Of a stretch of 7,472 bases of DNA, positions 6,965 to 7,472 are shown piece by piece. Source of the DNA: Bacteroidota bacterium (GTDB lineage: Bacteria; Bacteroidota; Bacteroidia; Bacteroidales; UBA1556); the NCBI GenBank assembly GCA_003973505.1, contig QNXT01000157.1, positions 1 to 7,472 of the forward strand, given 5' to 3'. The position numbers were made by a program, and so were the translations under genes. Positions within the stretch are counted from its first letter, which is position 1. Each line of letters opens with the position of its first letter. The notes beneath the pieces were generated by a model, which was not told the DNA's origin, did not search any database, and was given only the letters and a program-made list of their open reading frames with translations.

Positions 6965-7472
6965 ATGAGTGCTCTACCAAACCAAGACCCAGAACAGTTA
7001 GCAAGAGATCAAATTGATCAAATGCTTGAAGAGGCTGGCTGGGTTATTCAATCTAAGAAGAGGATAAATTTGCATGCAAATAGGGGTGTTGCAATACGTG
7101 AGTATCTAACAGATGCTGGGGAAGCAGACTACGCACTATTTGTAAATGCCAAAGCTGTTGGGATAATTGAGGCAAAAAGAGAGGAAGAGGGTTTTAGAAT
7201 CACGACAGTTGAAGAACAATCAACAAGATATGCAAAGTCAAAGCTGAAATATTTGAATAACGAAGCATTGCCTTTTGTATATGAAAGCACAGGTATTATA
7301 ACTCATTTTACAGATTATCGTGATCCTAAACCTCGTGCAAGAACCGTTTTTGGTTTTCATAGACCCGAAACCCTAGCCAATTGGTTGAAAAAAGAAAAGC
7401 CTTTACGTGCCCGTTTATTAGATTTACCAAAACGGAAACCGATAAAAAATGACACTTTAATTCTTATGAAAA
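6965..7472 (+). CDS. hsdR: Type I restriction endonuclease R subunit, N-terminal part (cut by window)
   Basis: The first 169 codons of an HsdR-type protein, open to the window edge; family members run to roughly 800-1100 residues. HsdR carries the nuclease and the ATP-driven translocase of a type I restriction complex with HsdM and HsdS, cutting unmodified foreign DNA. Seen: the HSDR_N domain with a PD-(D/E)xK-type site D55...E69-A70-K71 (GEADYALFV, VGIIEAKRE) and the QxxxY motif Q85-Y89, followed by LPFVYESTG (102-110) and the FGFHRPETLANWL block (129-141), all typical of this subunit. The helicase part would follow outside the window. The ATG at 6965 is the first after an in-frame TGA at 6941-6943. 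Of its 14 arginines 8 use AGA/AGG, against 13 of 60 in the other four genes, which suggests a different origin. hsdM/hsdS are not in the window. Confidence 0.9.
   Translation, partial: MSALPNQDPEQLARDQIDQMLEEAGWVIQSKKRINLHANRGVAIREYLTDAGEADYALFVNAKAVGIIEAKREEEGFRITTVEEQSTRYAKSKLKYLNNEALPFVYESTGIITHFTDYRDPKPRARTVFGFHRPETLANWLKKEKPLRARLLDLPKRKPIKNDTLILMK

Overview
The window looks like chromosomal DNA from a free-living or environmental member of the Bacteroidota. Three things point there: a secreted protease ending in a Type IX secretion (Por) type A sorting domain, AT-rich sequence with no clear Shine-Dalgarno sites, and a Bacteroidota-type -7 promoter element (TAnnTTTG) ahead of four transcription units. 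I cannot place the genus.

Layout. Positions 1-1734 (minus strand) hold a probable two-gene unit: a GT2 family glycosyltransferase (DPM1/polyprenyl-phosphate type), then rlmN, the radical-SAM 23S rRNA/tRNA adenine methyltransferase, cut off by the left edge. A promoter with both -33-like and -7 elements lies in the divergent 256-bp intergenic region. Positions 1991-5665 (plus) encode a 1224-residue secreted thermolysin-like (M4) metalloprotease with PKD, CUB, Ig-like and PKD modules and a T9SS tail, followed by a strong hairpin. Positions 5774-6781 (plus) encode a membrane-anchored SRPBCC + GyrI-like two-domain protein with its own promoter. At 6965 a type I restriction R subunit (HsdR) begins and runs off the right edge. 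Its promoter is overlapped by a perfect 9-bp inverted repeat, and its arginine codon use differs from the other four genes.

These are housekeeping and secretion genes in separate transcription units rather than one pathway; only the glycosyltransferase and rlmN look co-transcribed. The right end is probably the first gene of a restriction-modification locus, which is the part most likely to be accessory DNA. I see no tRNA, rRNA, CRISPR array, IS element or riboswitch. No gene-free stretch exceeds 300 bases. I found no convincing undescribed system; the better leads are the operator-like palindrome at the hsdR promoter, the domain nested inside an Ig-like fold in the protease, and the SRPBCC-GyrI fusion.
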